From Pararge aegeria (taxonomy: Eukaryota; Arthropoda; Insecta; Lepidoptera; Nymphalidae): a stretch of DNA of 64,000 nt. The notes below the pieces were generated by a model. The model made no database searches. It worked only from the letters and a program-made list of their open reading frames with translations, and was not told the origin of the DNA. Of this stretch, positions 10,498 to 21,114 are shown piece by piece; the first letter of the stretch is position 1; each line of letters starts with the position of its first letter. The stretch spans positions 15,190,001-15,254,000 of the forward strand of contig NC_053200.1 in NCBI RefSeq assembly GCF_905163445.1, read 5' to 3'. The translations under genes were made by a program, and so were the position numbers.

Positions 10498-10848
10498 AAA
10501 ACCATCCCACATCTCAAAACCATCTCACATTGTCATTAGAAAATATTTAAGAAGCAACCTGGTTAGAGCAATTGTTTACACCCAAGCTTTTTTATCGTTT
10601 ACGTAATCCTTTATACTATAATAAGACTTTTCTATAAGCTTTCGCTTAATACAAACTTTGAACTTCTTTAGTGACATCCCCAAGATATAAACCGGTAATT
10701 TATTGTAAAATTGTACACAATTTCCTTTAAATGACTTGCTTATTTTGTGTAGTCTAGTGTACTGCACTGCAAGTTTATTTTTGCTTCTAACGTTCAAATT
10801 ATTGCAGTCACATTTTCTTTTAAATTTTGATATATTTTTGTTAAAACC
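10498..10848 (-). pseudogene. LINE-A ORF2 C-terminal remnant
   Basis: Minus-strand frame from about 10848 to the stop at 10576 encodes 'NKNISKFKRKCDCNNLNVRS', 'YNKLPVYILGMSLKKFKVC' and ends KDYVNDKKAWV, near-identical to the end of the copy at 55949-56773. This is the last ~90 residues of the reverse-transcriptase ORF, beyond the catalytic domain. The same open frame continues upstream into an unrelated S2 SINE (to 10977), so the apparent start is an artefact. Confidence 0.85.
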
Positions 10849-10852
10849 GGCC

Positions 10853-11100
10853 CACAATGAGAAGGGTGTAGGCCATAGTCCACCATGCTGGCCAGGATTG
10901 ATGGCCTCCACACATCTTTGAGAACATGATGTTGGAATCTCAGGCAAGCAGGAAAATATCAAAATGTTTTCCATCACCGTGGAAGCAAGTGATCTTTTAA
11001 TTAATTAAAACGCACATAACTCAGAAAAGTTAAAGATGCGTGCTTGTAAGTGAAGCCGAAGTCCTAATTACTGGGCTATCACCGCTTCTCTATACTGGGC
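10853..11100 (-). mobile_element. SINE S2, near full length
   Basis: From 'gagaagggtgtaggccatag' through 'aaaacgcacataactcagaa' to a reversed tRNA-like head ending 'gggctatcaccgcttc'. Abuts the LINE-A remnant. Confidence 0.8.
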
Positions 11101-11364
11101 TATCAATATTCTCCACCAATAACACGGCGAGAAGTAACAATATAGTTGCTGCTGTTGAGTCTTAAAAATAATTAAAACTCAAAAAAAAATATATGTGTAT
11201 TCTAAAATCACATTTAAAATATTATGTGATGTCAAGAGAAAGAACAGTTTTAAAAGAGTCATATTCTCTCAATTAAAATACTGTCTGTGTGTGCTATAAA
11301 AAGTGTGTGCGATAAGGCCGCCTCTTGCATTCTACTACTGTCTTCATGTTTCTGTTTCATCATC

Positions 11365-11550
11365 AGTTTCCCACGTTTGTGTGATGAGCATGATTGTTTT
11401 TCAGTGTATGGGCATTACGAATATTCTAAGTATTTATGTATATTATTCATGAAAATATTAATCAAATAACACAAGCTACGCTTACTTTGGGGCTAGATGG
11501 CGATGTGTGTATTGTCGTAGTATGTTTATTTATTTATTATTTACTACTAC
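11365..11550 (+). mobile_element. SINE S1, head lost
   Basis: S1 body with 'tttgtgtgatgagcatga', 'tttttcagtgtatgggc', 'acaagctacgcttactttgg' and 'gatggcgatgtgtgtattgt'. The tRNA-like head is degraded. The family is described at 26354-26630. Confidence 0.8.
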
Positions 11551-12007
11551 GTATGGACTACGTATAGTAAATATAGCGTGGCGATGCGTCGCCACGGCCT
11601 GTATAATCAAGTTTACCCTCGCCTTTAGATGTTTCACATCAAAAGTTTTGAATGTAATTGAAGAGAAAATAAGATTGCGCGGGAAATACCCTTGTCGTAT
11701 GTTCATACAAGGTTGAACAAATCATCGTGAAATGTGATATATCATATATCATGTGACACTAAGAACGCCTTAGCTCCATAAGCCCCCGGCAACAAACTTA
11801 AGTGTTGCTTACTTAAGTGTCGGCGTTCCTGTGAAGTTCAACATCAACGCATTTTGTGAGCTTTAAGTGGATTTACGACATTTATTAAGGGCTCAGTTAA
11901 GGGGCTTTGTTATATACGCTTCAAGTCAACTTGGCTGTACGTTCATTGTAAATCTACCATCATGTAGAGCACACGAGTATGGAGGGGAAGTACCTTAAAT
12001 ATACGGA
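11551..12007. other. No recognised feature
   Basis: Unique-looking sequence. A short dyad (gatatatcatatatcat) occurs near 11738. No coding pattern seen. Confidence 0.35.
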
Positions 12008-12205
12008 CTGGTGGGAGGCTTTGGCCGTGGTTATTTAGCACCCTACCGACAAAGACATGCCGCTAAGCGATTTTATGTTCCGGTGCGATGTCGCGTAGAA
12101 ACCGATTGGTCATACGACTACCATACTCCCTAATAAATACCATCTTAGACTGTATCATCACTTACCATCAGGTGAGATTGCAGTCAAGGGCTAAATTGCA
12201 AAAGC
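12008..12205 (+). mobile_element. SINE S3, 5'-truncated
   Basis: Starts at 'actggtgggaggctttgg' and includes 'accgacaaagacatgccgct', 'taccatcttagactgtatca' and 'ggtgagattgcagtcaaggg'. Confidence 0.8.
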
Positions 12206-12326
12206 TAAATATTAATTTTAACTGAAGATATACTAGTAATTCGCTTTCTGGAGATGGGTATAGCCACCGCGGTAAAGAATCTTAATCCCGCGGGATATCA
12301 GAAATTCTAAGCATTGTGAAATATGA

Positions 12327-12385
12327 TTCTTCTCATTCTGATAGGAAACCCGTGCCCTGTAGTGAGCCTGCAATGGATTGATTAG
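12327..12385 (+). mobile_element. SINE S2 3' fragment
   Basis: Short 'tctcattctgataggaaacc' and 'ccctgtagtgagcctgcaat' piece, the last part of the S2 body. Confidence 0.5.
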
Positions 12386-12524
12386 ATGAATTAAATGTCA
12401 GTAATTTCATTAGTTTTTTTTTTACACTCGTGTGAAGCCGAGGCGGGTCGATTGTTTATAGTATTAACCTGCACTGGAGCTGACTCAAAGTTTGCTTATA
12501 AAAGAGTATCCGAAACATATAATA

Positions 12525-12855
12525 ACAAGCGGTCCCTCGCGACTTCGCATCGCGACCGCGTAAAAGTCTACCTTAAAAGATAGACATATGCTGTCGCAAA
12601 CTTTTGAAGGAGAATAACTTCGTAATACATGATTTTGTCCTTAATTAAACCGTTAACTAGCGCGAGCAGCATAATCTCTCCAAAGGAAAAAAAAACTCTC
12701 GATTTTGGAACATTCTTCAGTATAGACTTCCTTCCTCGATAAATGAGCTATCCAACACTGAAATAATTTTTCAAATCGGACCAGTGGTTCCTGAGATCAA
12801 GATCGATTAAGTAAACAAACAAACAAACTCTTCAGCTTTATATATTAGTATAAGA
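12525..12855 (-). repeat. Degenerate H3-like repeat
   Basis: Ends 'acaaacaaactcttcagctt' and 'atattagtataagat', the reversed start of an H3-type element. Contains 'caaatcggaccagtggttcc'. The other end is unclear, near 'ctcgcgacttcgcatcgcg'. Confidence 0.45.
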
Positions 12856-13480
12856 TTGTACCGTTTATTACTTAAAAGTTGGCATTCGCTATAACGCCAC
12901 GCGACTCCGATTATAGTGGCGCGTGTCTGTAAATAGTGATTTATTTAATCGCTTTGTTTTATTGAATAACTTTGGCAAAGAACTGCAATTTGGTCTCTCC
13001 CACCTTCAAGTGCTTTCATGTATACGATTATTCACGCCTCGTCTTTTTTCCTCGTCTATTTCCGCAGCATATTAAAGTCTCAATGCCAGGCACAGGCTTC
13101 CACTAGGTGTTCCGAAGCGCAAAATCTTCTCCTGTATGTGAATATATTGACTAATAATGTTCGGAAATATCCAAAAGTATCTTATTTTTGCAGAAATTAT
13201 ATGTTTCTTTTATAAAAGTTGCAAATTATATTTAAAAAAAAATACTTCCCACGAAAAACCTCATCGAGTGCCGTACTCGTGGCAATATTTTTAAGTCACA
13301 AAATATTTTATATACCTACACAGTTATTTTCGGTTGAGTTTGGTACAAAATTATGCTTATATAGAAGTGACGTCACAATTTTGAAATAGCGTTTTAGCTG
13401 GATCGCTAGACTTTGCAGTTTTATTTATAGAAAACGAATACCAATCTCACTTCAAATAAATATACGTTTTTTATAATATA
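12856..13480. other. No recognised feature
   Basis: AT-rich. An open frame at 13018-13215 shows no domain. Nothing shared with other parts of the window was found. Confidence 0.35.
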
Positions 13481-13785
13481 CTAGCTGTTGCCCGCGACTT
13501 CGTCTGCGTTTGATTTTGTTTTTAAAGTATTCAGTATCGCTAAGTCTTAAATGATCATAGTAGTATATATATATATATATATATAACTTGTGACTGTCAA
13601 TTAATTATAGACAAATAATTTGCAATAAAATAAAATTGTGACTATAATTAAAGATCTAAGCTATCCTATCTCTTAAGTTGGACCAGACTGCTCACGGTGT
13701 GCCAATTTAATTTAAAATCGGTTAAGTAGTTTAGGAGTCCGTCGCGGACAAACATCGTGACAGGAGATTTTTACATATTAAGATG
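13481..13785 (-). mobile_element. H3 Helitron-like element with (AT)n
   Basis: Minus-strand 3' end CTAG at 13481-13484 follows a host T (plus-strand A at 13480); 'ctgttgcccgcgacttcgtc' contains the end hairpin. A (TA)n microsatellite occupies 13564-13585. 'aatcggttaagtagttt' is the shared interior block. The distal end is degraded near 13785. Confidence 0.5.
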
Positions 13786-13796
13786 AGTCATATATA

Positions 13797-14028
13797 ATTA
13801 GATGGCAATGGGCGGGGCACATAGCTCGGAGTACCGATGGACGTTGGAGTCTTAAGGTGCTGGAATGCCCCCGGTAAACAAAGCGCGTGTTGGCCACCAA
13901 CCAGGTGGACAGATGAGATCAGGCGAGTCGCTGGGAGCCGCTGGAGGCAAGCATCCCAGAGCCGTGTATTGTGGAACTCCCTACAAAATACCTATGTCCA
14001 ACAGTGGATGTCAATTGGTTGATTTGAT
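13797..14028 (+). pseudogene. RTE-like ORF C-terminal remnant
   Basis: 'atggcaatgggcggggcaca' and downstream codons resemble WQWAGHIARSTDGRW, VLEC, GGQMRSGESLGAAGG and LWNSLQNTYVQQWMSIG, with a frame change near 13870. A dead 5'-truncated tail. Confidence 0.75.
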
Positions 14029-14124
14029 GATAATCAAATATCATTAGATAAACACAATATATTAACGATTCTTTGTTACTGTCATCATGTTAAGGATATA
14101 TTAAGTTATTTTAAAGTATATACA

Positions 14125-14200
14125 TAATCAGCTGAGCCTAACAGCCAACAACCAAGATGTTTCACAAGCAGTAACAGCTGTGACACGTTGTTGTAGAAAA
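14125..14200 (+). repeat. Repeat R11, copy 1
   Basis: 'cagctgagcctaacagccaa' then 'agcagtaacagctgtgacac'. Related, diverged blocks occur at 15590-15720 and 15963-16065. Family unknown. Confidence 0.45.
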
Positions 14201-14424
14201 GTGAAAAATATGATAATACAAACACAAAATACCACACCTTGTGGCAAGAACCGTAGACAAGTTAGGTTATGTACCGACGAACGACGAACAAGGCCTTGCC
14301 TTGGTTAGTAACGTCTATACAAAGACGATTTCCATCATAATTCCAGAAAACCTTTTAACAGCTTTACTACGAAAGTAAATTTAAGAGCTTAATAATAATT
14401 TCACAGAGACATGATCGTTAACTA

Positions 14425-14759
14425 TGGGCCTCATAAAGGCTCAGAGTCACTTAGCGGGCGATGGAGGGAGCTATGCTCGGAGTATCTCTCCGCGATCGAA
14501 TCAGTAATGTGGAGATTCGTAGAAGAACCAGAGTTACCGACATAGCTCAACGAGTCGCGAAGCTGAAGTGGCAATGGGCCGGGCACATAGTTCGGAGAAA
14601 GGATGGACGTTGGGGTCTCAAGGTGCTGGAATGGCAACCCCGAACTGGTAAGCGCAGCGTTGGTCGACCCCCAACGAGGTGGTAGCCGCTGGATCCAAGC
14701 GGCACAGAACCGTGGAATTTGGAACTCCCTACAAAAGACTTATGTCCAGCTGTGGACGA
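14425..14759 (+). pseudogene. RTE-like ORF C-terminal remnant
   Basis: A 74-codon open frame (14461-14685) encodes 'RDRISNVEIRRRTRVTDIAQ', 'VAKLKWQWAGHIVRRKDGRW' and VLEWQPRTGKRSVGRPPTRW, then a stop; the family's last motif (WNSLQKTYVQLW) follows in another frame to 14759. This is the far C-terminus of RTE-clade reverse-transcriptase proteins, after the catalytic domain. 5'-truncated, not functional. Confidence 0.8.
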
Positions 14760-14870
14760 ATAATTTTAATTTTAGTTGTATTAATTTGACATTAAAAATA
14801 ATAGAATTTTTATTTAATAACTAATACAATGATTTAATATACCAATGTTAGAAAACTTTGTACAACTGTG
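14760..14870 (+). mobile_element. CR1-type LINE 3' region fragment
   Basis: 'gtattaatttgacatt' and 'aactaatacaatgatttaat' match, in order, the 3' region of the CR1 remnant at 53556-53640. Directly abuts the RTE tail. Confidence 0.65.
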
Positions 14871-15068
14871 TTTTCGATACTATTATAAATTCGAAATTGT
14901 GTTTGTTTCACGTCCTTAAAGTACCCAGTCGAAGAATAACGTGGGTTGGCTTGGTATTTGTCACAGGAAAACAAACGGTTTCTACGGGATTTGCAAAAGC
15001 CATAATAAGTTGACCAAGAAGTTGATATTTACCTAATTTCACTATTAAAACTGAAACTAAATGAATTA

Positions 15069-15315
15069 TTTTTTATAATTTTTATTAGTGTTTTTACCTA
15101 CACTTGGAGGAATTATCAAATTTATAAATTTAAAATGCATATAAAAATTTTCGGAACCGATAGGATATACAGTACAGTCGCTATAAGACTGATGTGAAAG
15201 GCATATACTAATTTCGGCATCGACGATAGGAGAGCCGTAGCTTAATTGCTAAAAGCGCTCAGGCCGCGATTGCCCGAGAATCGCAGGTTCAAATCCTGTC
15301 GGTTCCGAGAATTTT
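15069..15315. mobile_element. SINE S4, inverted-head form with TSD
   Basis: Flanked by a perfect 11-bp duplication taaatgaatta (15058-15068 and 15316-15326). The left part is the S4 body and A-rich tail in minus orientation ('attagtgtttttacctacac', 'tttaaaatgcatataaaaat'). The right part is a tRNA-like module in plus orientation (about 15232-15308: A box TAGCTTAATTGCTAAAAGC, B box GGTTCAAATCC, acceptor-like CGGTTCCG). 'tttcggaaccga' on the left and 'tcggttccgagaa' on the right form inverted ends. Head and tail thus point in opposite directions. Confidence 0.75.
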
Positions 15316-15326
15316 TAAATGAATTA

Positions 15327-16140
15327 ATCTTAAATACAAATAAATTGTCTAATTGAATTGATTTGTATCCGTAAAAAACTTTGCATGCTTTTATGGCAAA
15401 ACATGTTTGGATCAATTTTATTTTGTACCTATTTACCATATATTATGTAACCCTTGTTTAATGCAAATAAATGAAATTATTATTATTATTAAGCGCGTGG
15501 AACAACTAGGGAGAGTAACTAGTAGAGAGACTTCTAGTAAATTAGTTTCTATATATTTTTAAAATTTTTTAAAGTATTGAATGTTCATTCAGTTTAGCCA
15601 TCGAGCTAACAGCGAAGACGTGTCATAAGCAGTGACAGCTTTGACACGCCGGCGGTCGCTCTACGCACGTCCCGCCGGCTAATCCACGCTATAATTTGTT
15701 TTGACGTCCATCCTACTGTTATCGTTTGTACCAACTAAATTTTCTGTCAACTCACCCGTTCTTAGGTAACATCAGTTGATAGTTTCATCACCTACGTCAT
15801 TCTTTAGTAGGTACTAACGTTTACTTGTATCGTTGTTCAGGTTTTTACTAAACGTATTACGTTATCCTGGCTGTTAGTAAATGATGTTTCAAAAAATATA
15901 GTAGCAAGCCTTCAAAAATAGTTTTATGCTCTGGTAAAAAAAAGGTATTTTTAAATGCTTACCTCTTGCTCAGCTTAGCCTCAACGCTAACAATAAGGAT
16001 GTGTTATAAGCAACGACGTCCCACCGACTATTTTTAGCCCTAATTTCATTTACCATCGGAAAACCATCGCCCTATATAAGACAACACTGAGCTGAGCATG
16101 CAAGGAACACATCTTGCAACGGGCCCTGTGTCCATTAACC
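15327..16140. other. Mostly unexplained, two R11 traces
   Basis: R11-like blocks at about 15590-15720 ('cagcgaagacgtgtcataag', 'agcagtgacagctttgacac') and 15963-16065 ('ctcagcttagcctcaacgct'). A 'tgcaaataaatgaaattatt' LINE-tail-like stretch ends near 15485. The rest is not recognised. Confidence 0.4.
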
Positions 16141-16146
16141 CGGGGC

Positions 16147-16462
16147 ATAGAAAAGTCCTTTTATAGTATAAAGGACTACGTAATCGATAAAAAAAGATTG
16201 GGTATAAATTATTGCTCTAACCAGGTCGCTCTTCCAATAATTTTAAATGACATTGTGAGATGGTGATAACAAAAAAAACAGCCGGTTAAGTTTTCTGTGG
16301 GTTTTTTCTTAGACCAGGACGCGTTTGGAACCCTCGTACCTTTAGTTTTAGGTTTACGAATGTGGTTATCGCCATCATCTCACTACCGTGTAATTCTTAT
16401 GTACGCATCAAAAGCGCCACCTATGGGCCCTACTTGAATAAAGATATTTTTGACTTTGATAT
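16147..16462 (+). mobile_element. LINE-A 3' end with last codons
   Basis: Begins in the degraded last codons of ORF2 ('aaaggactacgtaatcgata'), then the full 3' region ('gacattgtgagatggtgata', 'cctcgtacctttagttttag', 'acttgaataaagatattttt') and a TTGACTTTGA tail. Confidence 0.85.
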
Positions 16463-16479
16463 TAAGCCTCATGTGTCTG

Positions 16480-16560
16480 TAGTTGCACCGCCAAAGAATC
16501 GAACCCACGGCCTTGGACTCAGATAACAGGGTCGCTGCCAAATGCGCCAATCGGCCGTCA
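16480..16560 (-). mobile_element. SINE S1 tRNA-like head
   Basis: Reversed head with the B box complement GAATCGAACCCAC and 'tgcgccaatcggccgtc'. No body attached. Confidence 0.75.
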
Positions 16561-16700
16561 AGGATAGAATATATTAGAATAATTGTTAAATTGTAAAACA
16601 TGTTTTTGTTTCTTGCCGGTTTCTTCTCGGTAGAGTGTGGCTTCCGATCCAGTGGTAGAGCCACTAAAACCAGAAATACTTGACGTTTTTGACGACGTCC
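16561..16700 (+). mobile_element. LINE-B 3' fragment
   Basis: 'tttcttgccggtttcttctc', 'gagtgtggcttccgatcc', 'cagaaatacttgacg' in LINE-B order. Abuts the S1 head, with S3 material following. Confidence 0.7.
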
Positions 16701-17082
16701 GTGAAGCAACGGTTAAGTGAGGGGTCCCGGGTTTGGAATTTACAATTTCTGAATCTTCCTGAAGTAATGCGTATTGCGGTTCTGAGAAGGAAGGCGTTTG
16801 AATGTAGCAGGTTTGAGTCCGTAGGGCACTGAGTGATTCCGCTCCTGGTGAAGTCGGGCATGTCAACTTGGTTTAGGCCTGTTGACATCCATGATGAATA
16901 TCTGAATCTGGTCTTGTCTGGTAGGTCTGGCTTCCAGCATGACTAGTTACCAGCCTACACTACACTAAGCGATTTAGCGTTCCGGTACGATGCCACGTAG
17001 AAACCGATTAGGGGTGCCAATACCCCAAACGGGTCACTTACCACCTTGGTAAAATAGTCAAAGGCTAACTTGTAGAGGAATC
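16701..17082 (+). mobile_element. SINE S3, degraded head and body
   Basis: A head-like stretch (ggggtcccgggtttgg near 16720) is followed by unrelated sequence. The body is clear from about 16900 ('ctggtcttgtctggtagg', 'gcgatttagcgttccggtac', 'gaaaccgattaggggtgcc'). Confidence 0.65.
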
Positions 17083-17094
17083 CATATTTATATT

Positions 17095-17250
17095 ATAATA
17101 ACGAAAGTATGTTAGTTTATTTGTATGTGTCACTACTTTACGCCCTAAATAAGCATCCAATTGACGTGATTTTTGGCACACAGTTGAAAGAACGAAAAGT
17201 AACATAAGCTAGTTTTTATCCTAGGAAAGCAAACGGATTCATTGTAAAAG
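17095..17250 (+). repeat. H3-like repeat, 5' part
   Basis: 'taataacgaaagtatgttag' and 'caattgacgtgatttttggc' are the typical opening of H3-type elements. The CTAG end is absent; PLE sequence follows. Confidence 0.5.
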
Positions 17251-17254
17251 AATA

Positions 17255-17395
17255 ATTGCCGAAGGTCTGTTTAGGTTAGAAGAAATTATTAATTACACCA
17301 TACAGGTTATCCAATTTTTTGTGGTATAAGCAAATTAAGCTTAATTTTCATAATACATCATGAAATTCCGCAAAGTAACGCCTGCTTCTATCCAA
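17255..17395 (+). mobile_element. PLE 3'-terminal unit
   Basis: Non-coding end of the Penelope-like element: 'attgccgaaggtctgttt', 'attacaccatacaggtt', 'aaattaagcttaattttca', 'ccgcaaagtaacgcctgctt'. Compare 46891-47052 and 48199-48560. Confidence 0.65.
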
Positions 17396-17449
17396 TAAAC
17401 AAATGAATCCCAGGTGAAGAACAAAACAAAGCCTACTTGAAGTGAATCA

Positions 17450-17757
17450 ATTTAAACATTAGAAGTAAGAATAAACTTACAGTGCAATGTACTAGGTTAC
17501 ATAAAATTCATAATACGTTTAAAGGAAATTGCATACAATTCTACAATAAACTACCAATTGACATCTTGGAGATGTCTCTTAAAAAGTTTGTATTAAAAAC
17601 GTAAGCTTATAGAAAAGTCCTATTATAGTATAAAGGACTATGTAATCGATTAAAAAGCTTGGGTGTAAATTCGTGTAATTCTTATGTACGAATCAAAAGT
17701 GCAACCTATGGGCCTACTTGAATAAAGATATTTTTGACTTTGACTTTGACTTTGACA
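17450..17757 (+). mobile_element. LINE-A ORF2 end and 3' end, deleted
   Basis: Begins in codons for 'LNIRSKNKLTVQ..' and includes 'ctaccaattgacatcttgga' and 'ttggatgtaaattc'-like stop context. A deletion joins the stop region ('agcttgggtgtaaatt' at 17659) directly to 'cgtgtaattcttatgtacg', removing about 200 bp of 3' region. Ends in (TTTGAC)n. Confidence 0.8.
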
Positions 17758-18039
17758 ATTCGAATTCACTCCAATTTCCCCAGCTAGGTGTTGAATATAC
17801 ATTCACGCAGCAATGAGCGATTGCCTCATAATGCTCGGCTGGCACCTGGGCAGACGCCATCTTGCCTCGCTCCATCGCTCACTCCCGTCGGCCATTATTC
17901 AAACTACTAGACTACACAATCGTTTTATATCCATAGCCATACCTGACAGTCCTGAAGATTTTCTTCTCTAACGTTTTACTATCACAAGACATGATAAGGA
18001 ATTTTTGGGAGCAAGAATTTGTAGCGTAACTTGAGCTTT

Positions 18040-18260
18040 TTGTGACAGAGCTCATCTGTCAAAGTACTATCGCCATGCTTATTAATGCCGCTAAGTATCA
18101 TTGTTCCAAAGCTGTGTTAAGGTCTGAAGGGCGTGGTTGCCGGTGTAATTGCAGGCTTCTGAGGCTAAAAACCTATGCCATAAATTTATGGATACAGGCA
18201 ATTTGGTGGGTCGTCCACCACTATGGGACAAATTTAGTTAACAGAACGCGGAAAATAGAA
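18040..18260 (+). repeat. Unclassified repeat R7, copy 1
   Basis: 'acagagctcatctgtcaaag', 'aatgccgctaagtatcattg', 'tgaagggcgtggttgccggt'. Other copies: 28196-28345, 34666-34775 and reversed 31010-31237. Seemingly a mid-copy dispersed repeat, class unknown. Confidence 0.6.
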
Positions 18261-18299
18261 AGAAATAAAGAAAACTTTAAATTCAAAAATTCTAAATTT

Positions 18300-18668
18300 T
18301 AAAATTCAAATTCAAATTCAAAATTTCTTTATTCATGTAGGCCTATCACAGGCACTTATGAAGCGTTCATACATATTTGTTTACATAATTGTAACGGGAT
18401 GGTGATAACTTCGTTCGCCAACTTAAATCTAAAGCTACGAGGGTTCCAAACGCGCCCTGGTCTAAGAAGAGCCCACAACTAACTTAGCCGGGTAAATTTA
18501 TTTTTTTGTTATCACCATCTTCCAGTAAATTTAAATTAAGCTATGAAGCTAGAGCAATTCACACCCAAGCTTTTTTATCGTTTAAATAATCCTTAATGTT
18601 ATAATATTTTTCTGTAAGCTTACGTTTTACATAAACTTTGAACTTATTGAGAGACAACTCAAAGATTT
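18300..18668 (-). mobile_element. LINE-A-like 3' end with last codons
   Basis: Starts with a (TTCAAA)n tail rather than GTCAAA, then the LINE-A 3' region and a stretch encoding the last codons in reverse ('cacccaagcttttttatcgt'). The same subfamily as 42738-43070 ('taggcctatcacaggcactt'). Confidence 0.8.
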
Positions 18669-18821
18669 CATTTAATAAAATTTATTTGGATATACACACA
18701 CTAGAATTAAAATACAACTTAATAGTCTACACAACAATTATAGGAACGGTGTGATCCCAAAATGGTCTTCACTCAGTATGTTAGCAGTGCCTGTTAAAGA
18801 CACAGCGCTGATCTTCCGTGA

Positions 18822-18895
18822 AGCCAGACGCGGGGCACTGCTAGCTTTAACAGCAACCCTGCTTTCTGAGTCCAAAGCCGTGGGTTCTTTTTCAG
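18822..18895 (+). mobile_element. SINE S1 tRNA-like head
   Basis: 'aacagcaaccctgctttctg' and 'gagtccaaagccgtgggttc', head only. Confidence 0.65.
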
Positions 18896-18990
18896 TTTGC
18901 AGATGCACAGAGAAAATGACCTATTGGCATAATGTAACAAAGCAGCATCTCTTTGATCTTAAAGATCAGATCAAGATCTTAAAGATTGCT

Positions 18991-19041
18991 AATCAACTTG
19001 ATTTTTACATAGAGACCTCTATGTCAAAAATCAAGTTGATT
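18991..19041. repeat. Near-perfect palindrome
   Basis: Left arm 18991-19014 (aatcaacttgatttttacat...) and right arm 19017-19041 are inverted copies differing by one inserted G, with a 2-base loop. Adjacent 'gatcttaaagatc' at 18957 is itself a short dyad. Confidence 0.9.
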
Positions 19042-19069
19042 TTGCTTTTATTGGTTGGCTGATTAGAGC

Positions 19070-19455
19070 GTTAAGAAAGAACAAAAAAACTCATTTTTAT
19101 AATATTAATGAGGATTCTAGAGTAGAGGAAAAAATATATAATAAGAAGTTTGCGTATCGACGTCGCATCCCATTTCAGGAAGTTTTAACGAGCATCCTAC
19201 ATGAAAAGTGGTAATATTTTGAAAACATTCGTGTGTTCCGAGGCTAAATTGGCTCCGGGCGCAGACCCTGTTAACAAGATAGGTATTTCTTGAATTACGT
19301 TACGGTAATTTAGTAAAGTGGGTAAATAGTTAAACTATTGATAAACATAACTTGATATTTTAAATGCGTTATTAATTAACGGTTAACCTGAACTCACGTG
19401 AACTTGCGTCGGAGATCGCCCGACTAGTTTAGAACCCATACAGGGTCATGGTCAC
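19070..19455. other. No recognised feature
   Basis: Unique-looking; includes a moderately GC-rich stretch near 19230-19270. No gene or repeat seen. Confidence 0.35.
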
Positions 19456-19458
19456 ACA

Positions 19459-19790
19459 ATTTTTTTATTACCTCATTACAAGTTAGCTCTTGACTGCAAT
19501 CCTCATGGTAGGTGATAATGCAGTCTTATATAGCGGACTAATCTGTTAAGGTATGCCAGTTAAATTTAACCTATACCCCAAATCGGTTTCTACGCGATTT
19601 CGTACCGGAACGCTAAACCGCCTAACAGCACGTCTCCATCGGTAGGGTGGTAACTAGCCACGACCGAAGGCTCCCATCAGACCAGACCAGACCAGACCAG
19701 ACCAGACCAGACCAGAGGACATCCAGAAATAATAAATTCCCAAACTGCCCCTGCCAGGAATCCCTACTAATCTTAAGGATGCGTAATGTT
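19459..19790 (-). mobile_element. SINE S3 with expanded (ACCAG)n
   Basis: Reversed S3 copy. The 'tggtctggtc' motif that has about two units in other copies is expanded to about eight ACCAG units at 19678-19716. The head side continues to 'cctgccaggaatccctac' at 19776. Confidence 0.8.
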
Positions 19791-19869
19791 TTGTTGGTTG
19801 GTCACGCTTTCACGCAGCAACAGAGCAATGGATTGAAGAGGTTCCTGAAATTCTGTCAATACCACTATC

Positions 19870-20095
19870 AAACATCTCCCTGGCGCGGTAATCTATAGAA
19901 AAAGGGAGGTTCCAGGTTCGATCTACGGTGTTGGCGATTTGGGAATTGTAGAATTTTACAGACAAAGACGTGCCGTTAAGCTAACTTAGCGTTCCAGTAC
20001 CATGTCGCGTAGAAACCAATTTTACGGATACGGGTCTAATGTAACTGAAATATCCCTAGTAGGTTAACCCTTTACCATATAAGACTGCATCGACA
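19870..20095 (+). mobile_element. SINE S3, full but diverged
   Basis: Head 'ggcgcggtaatctata', 'ggttccaggttcgatcta' (B-box-like), then 'acagacaaagacgtgccgtt', 'catgtcgcgtagaaacc'. Confidence 0.75.
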
Positions 20096-20114
20096 CTGAC
20101 GAGTTTTTTTGGTA

Positions 20115-20704
20115 AAGCACGTTAAACAATCGGTACACCGAGCCTTACTCCTAATTCCTCTTTCCTATGTGCCATTGCCGAAAAATGTTTCACCAAACTC
20201 ATATAACCCCTAATTCCAGTCGGTGATAAGAATGGTAGGTCCAAAATTGCCTCGGGAAACTAGTGTAAAATATGTCGGTATTTCACAACACACTCGCATA
20301 CTAATGCCTGAAATCCTTTCACGACCTAAAAGCTCTACTTGAAAAAGCGAAAAAAGCACTCTACATACGGACAGACTCCACAAACATGAGTGAACGTCTT
20401 AACCCTCGTCATGTGGTAAGTACGTGGGTAAAAACTTTCACACAAAGTCCCGAATAAAAACTCAAGTTGAAACTAAGTAGATCTTTCATTTGTTTAATTT
20501 CAATTGTACTATGGACATTCTGTAGAAGGTTTTTTTTTATTATTGTTTTCATTGGCTTCGAAGGCGTTCTTATGAGGTTTTTACTGGCCTAAAAGGGGTA
20601 CGAAGGTTATATTAAACCCCCCCATTCGGTTTTCACGCGATTATGGAGTCTATGATAGCAAAGGGCAAACCTATTACCTGTTACTTTAATCCCCCTTTAA
20701 TTGA
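20115..20704. other. No recognised feature
   Basis: Unique-looking sequence with no conserved ORF. A homopolymer-rich stretch lies near 20530 and 'aacccccccattcgg' near 20613. Confidence 0.35.
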
Positions 20705-20860
20705 TTTGCTACAATGTTCTCAAACTCGTATGAAGCCCACCAATTTGCGCTGGGCCGGCGTGGTGGACTACGGCCTGTAGTTCCGGCCACTCGTTCTCAT
20801 TGTAGAGGAGACCGGTGCTCTGTATTAGGCCGGTAAATTGTTATCAAAATCAAATTATGA
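20705..20860 (+). mobile_element. SINE S2 3' half
   Basis: 'gcccaccaatttgcgctggg', 'cggcgtggtggactacggcc' and 'ggagaccggtgctctgtat'. Confidence 0.7.
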
Positions 20861-21114
20861 GGCTGGTTTTAATATCGCCAATATCTGGCAAAGTAAAAAA
20901 TAAAAAGGTTGTTTATATATCGATTAACATATTGTTTAACATATCACAAATCAAACAATCGTTATAAATCCGCGTGCTCATGGCAGCAATATTGCGTGAG
21001 GGTCCGCCATTTTGGTTCAGTGCTTACCATTTTAGGATGAAATTTGCATACCTACTCCTAGTAGTAGAGCCGTTTTTCGAAACACTTCGAAGGAAGAGTA
21101 AAAGTAACCTTATT

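Noticed and set aside
10576..10977. 133-codon ORF as one protein
   Set aside because: The first ~43 codons are SINE S2 sequence; only the rest is LINE-A.
15232..15308. tRNA gene candidate (also 37985-38050 and 62985-63061)
   Set aside because: A and B boxes are present, but the anticodon stem is over-long, the acceptor has a mismatch and the same sequence recurs inside a repeat with TSDs, so it is a SINE head.
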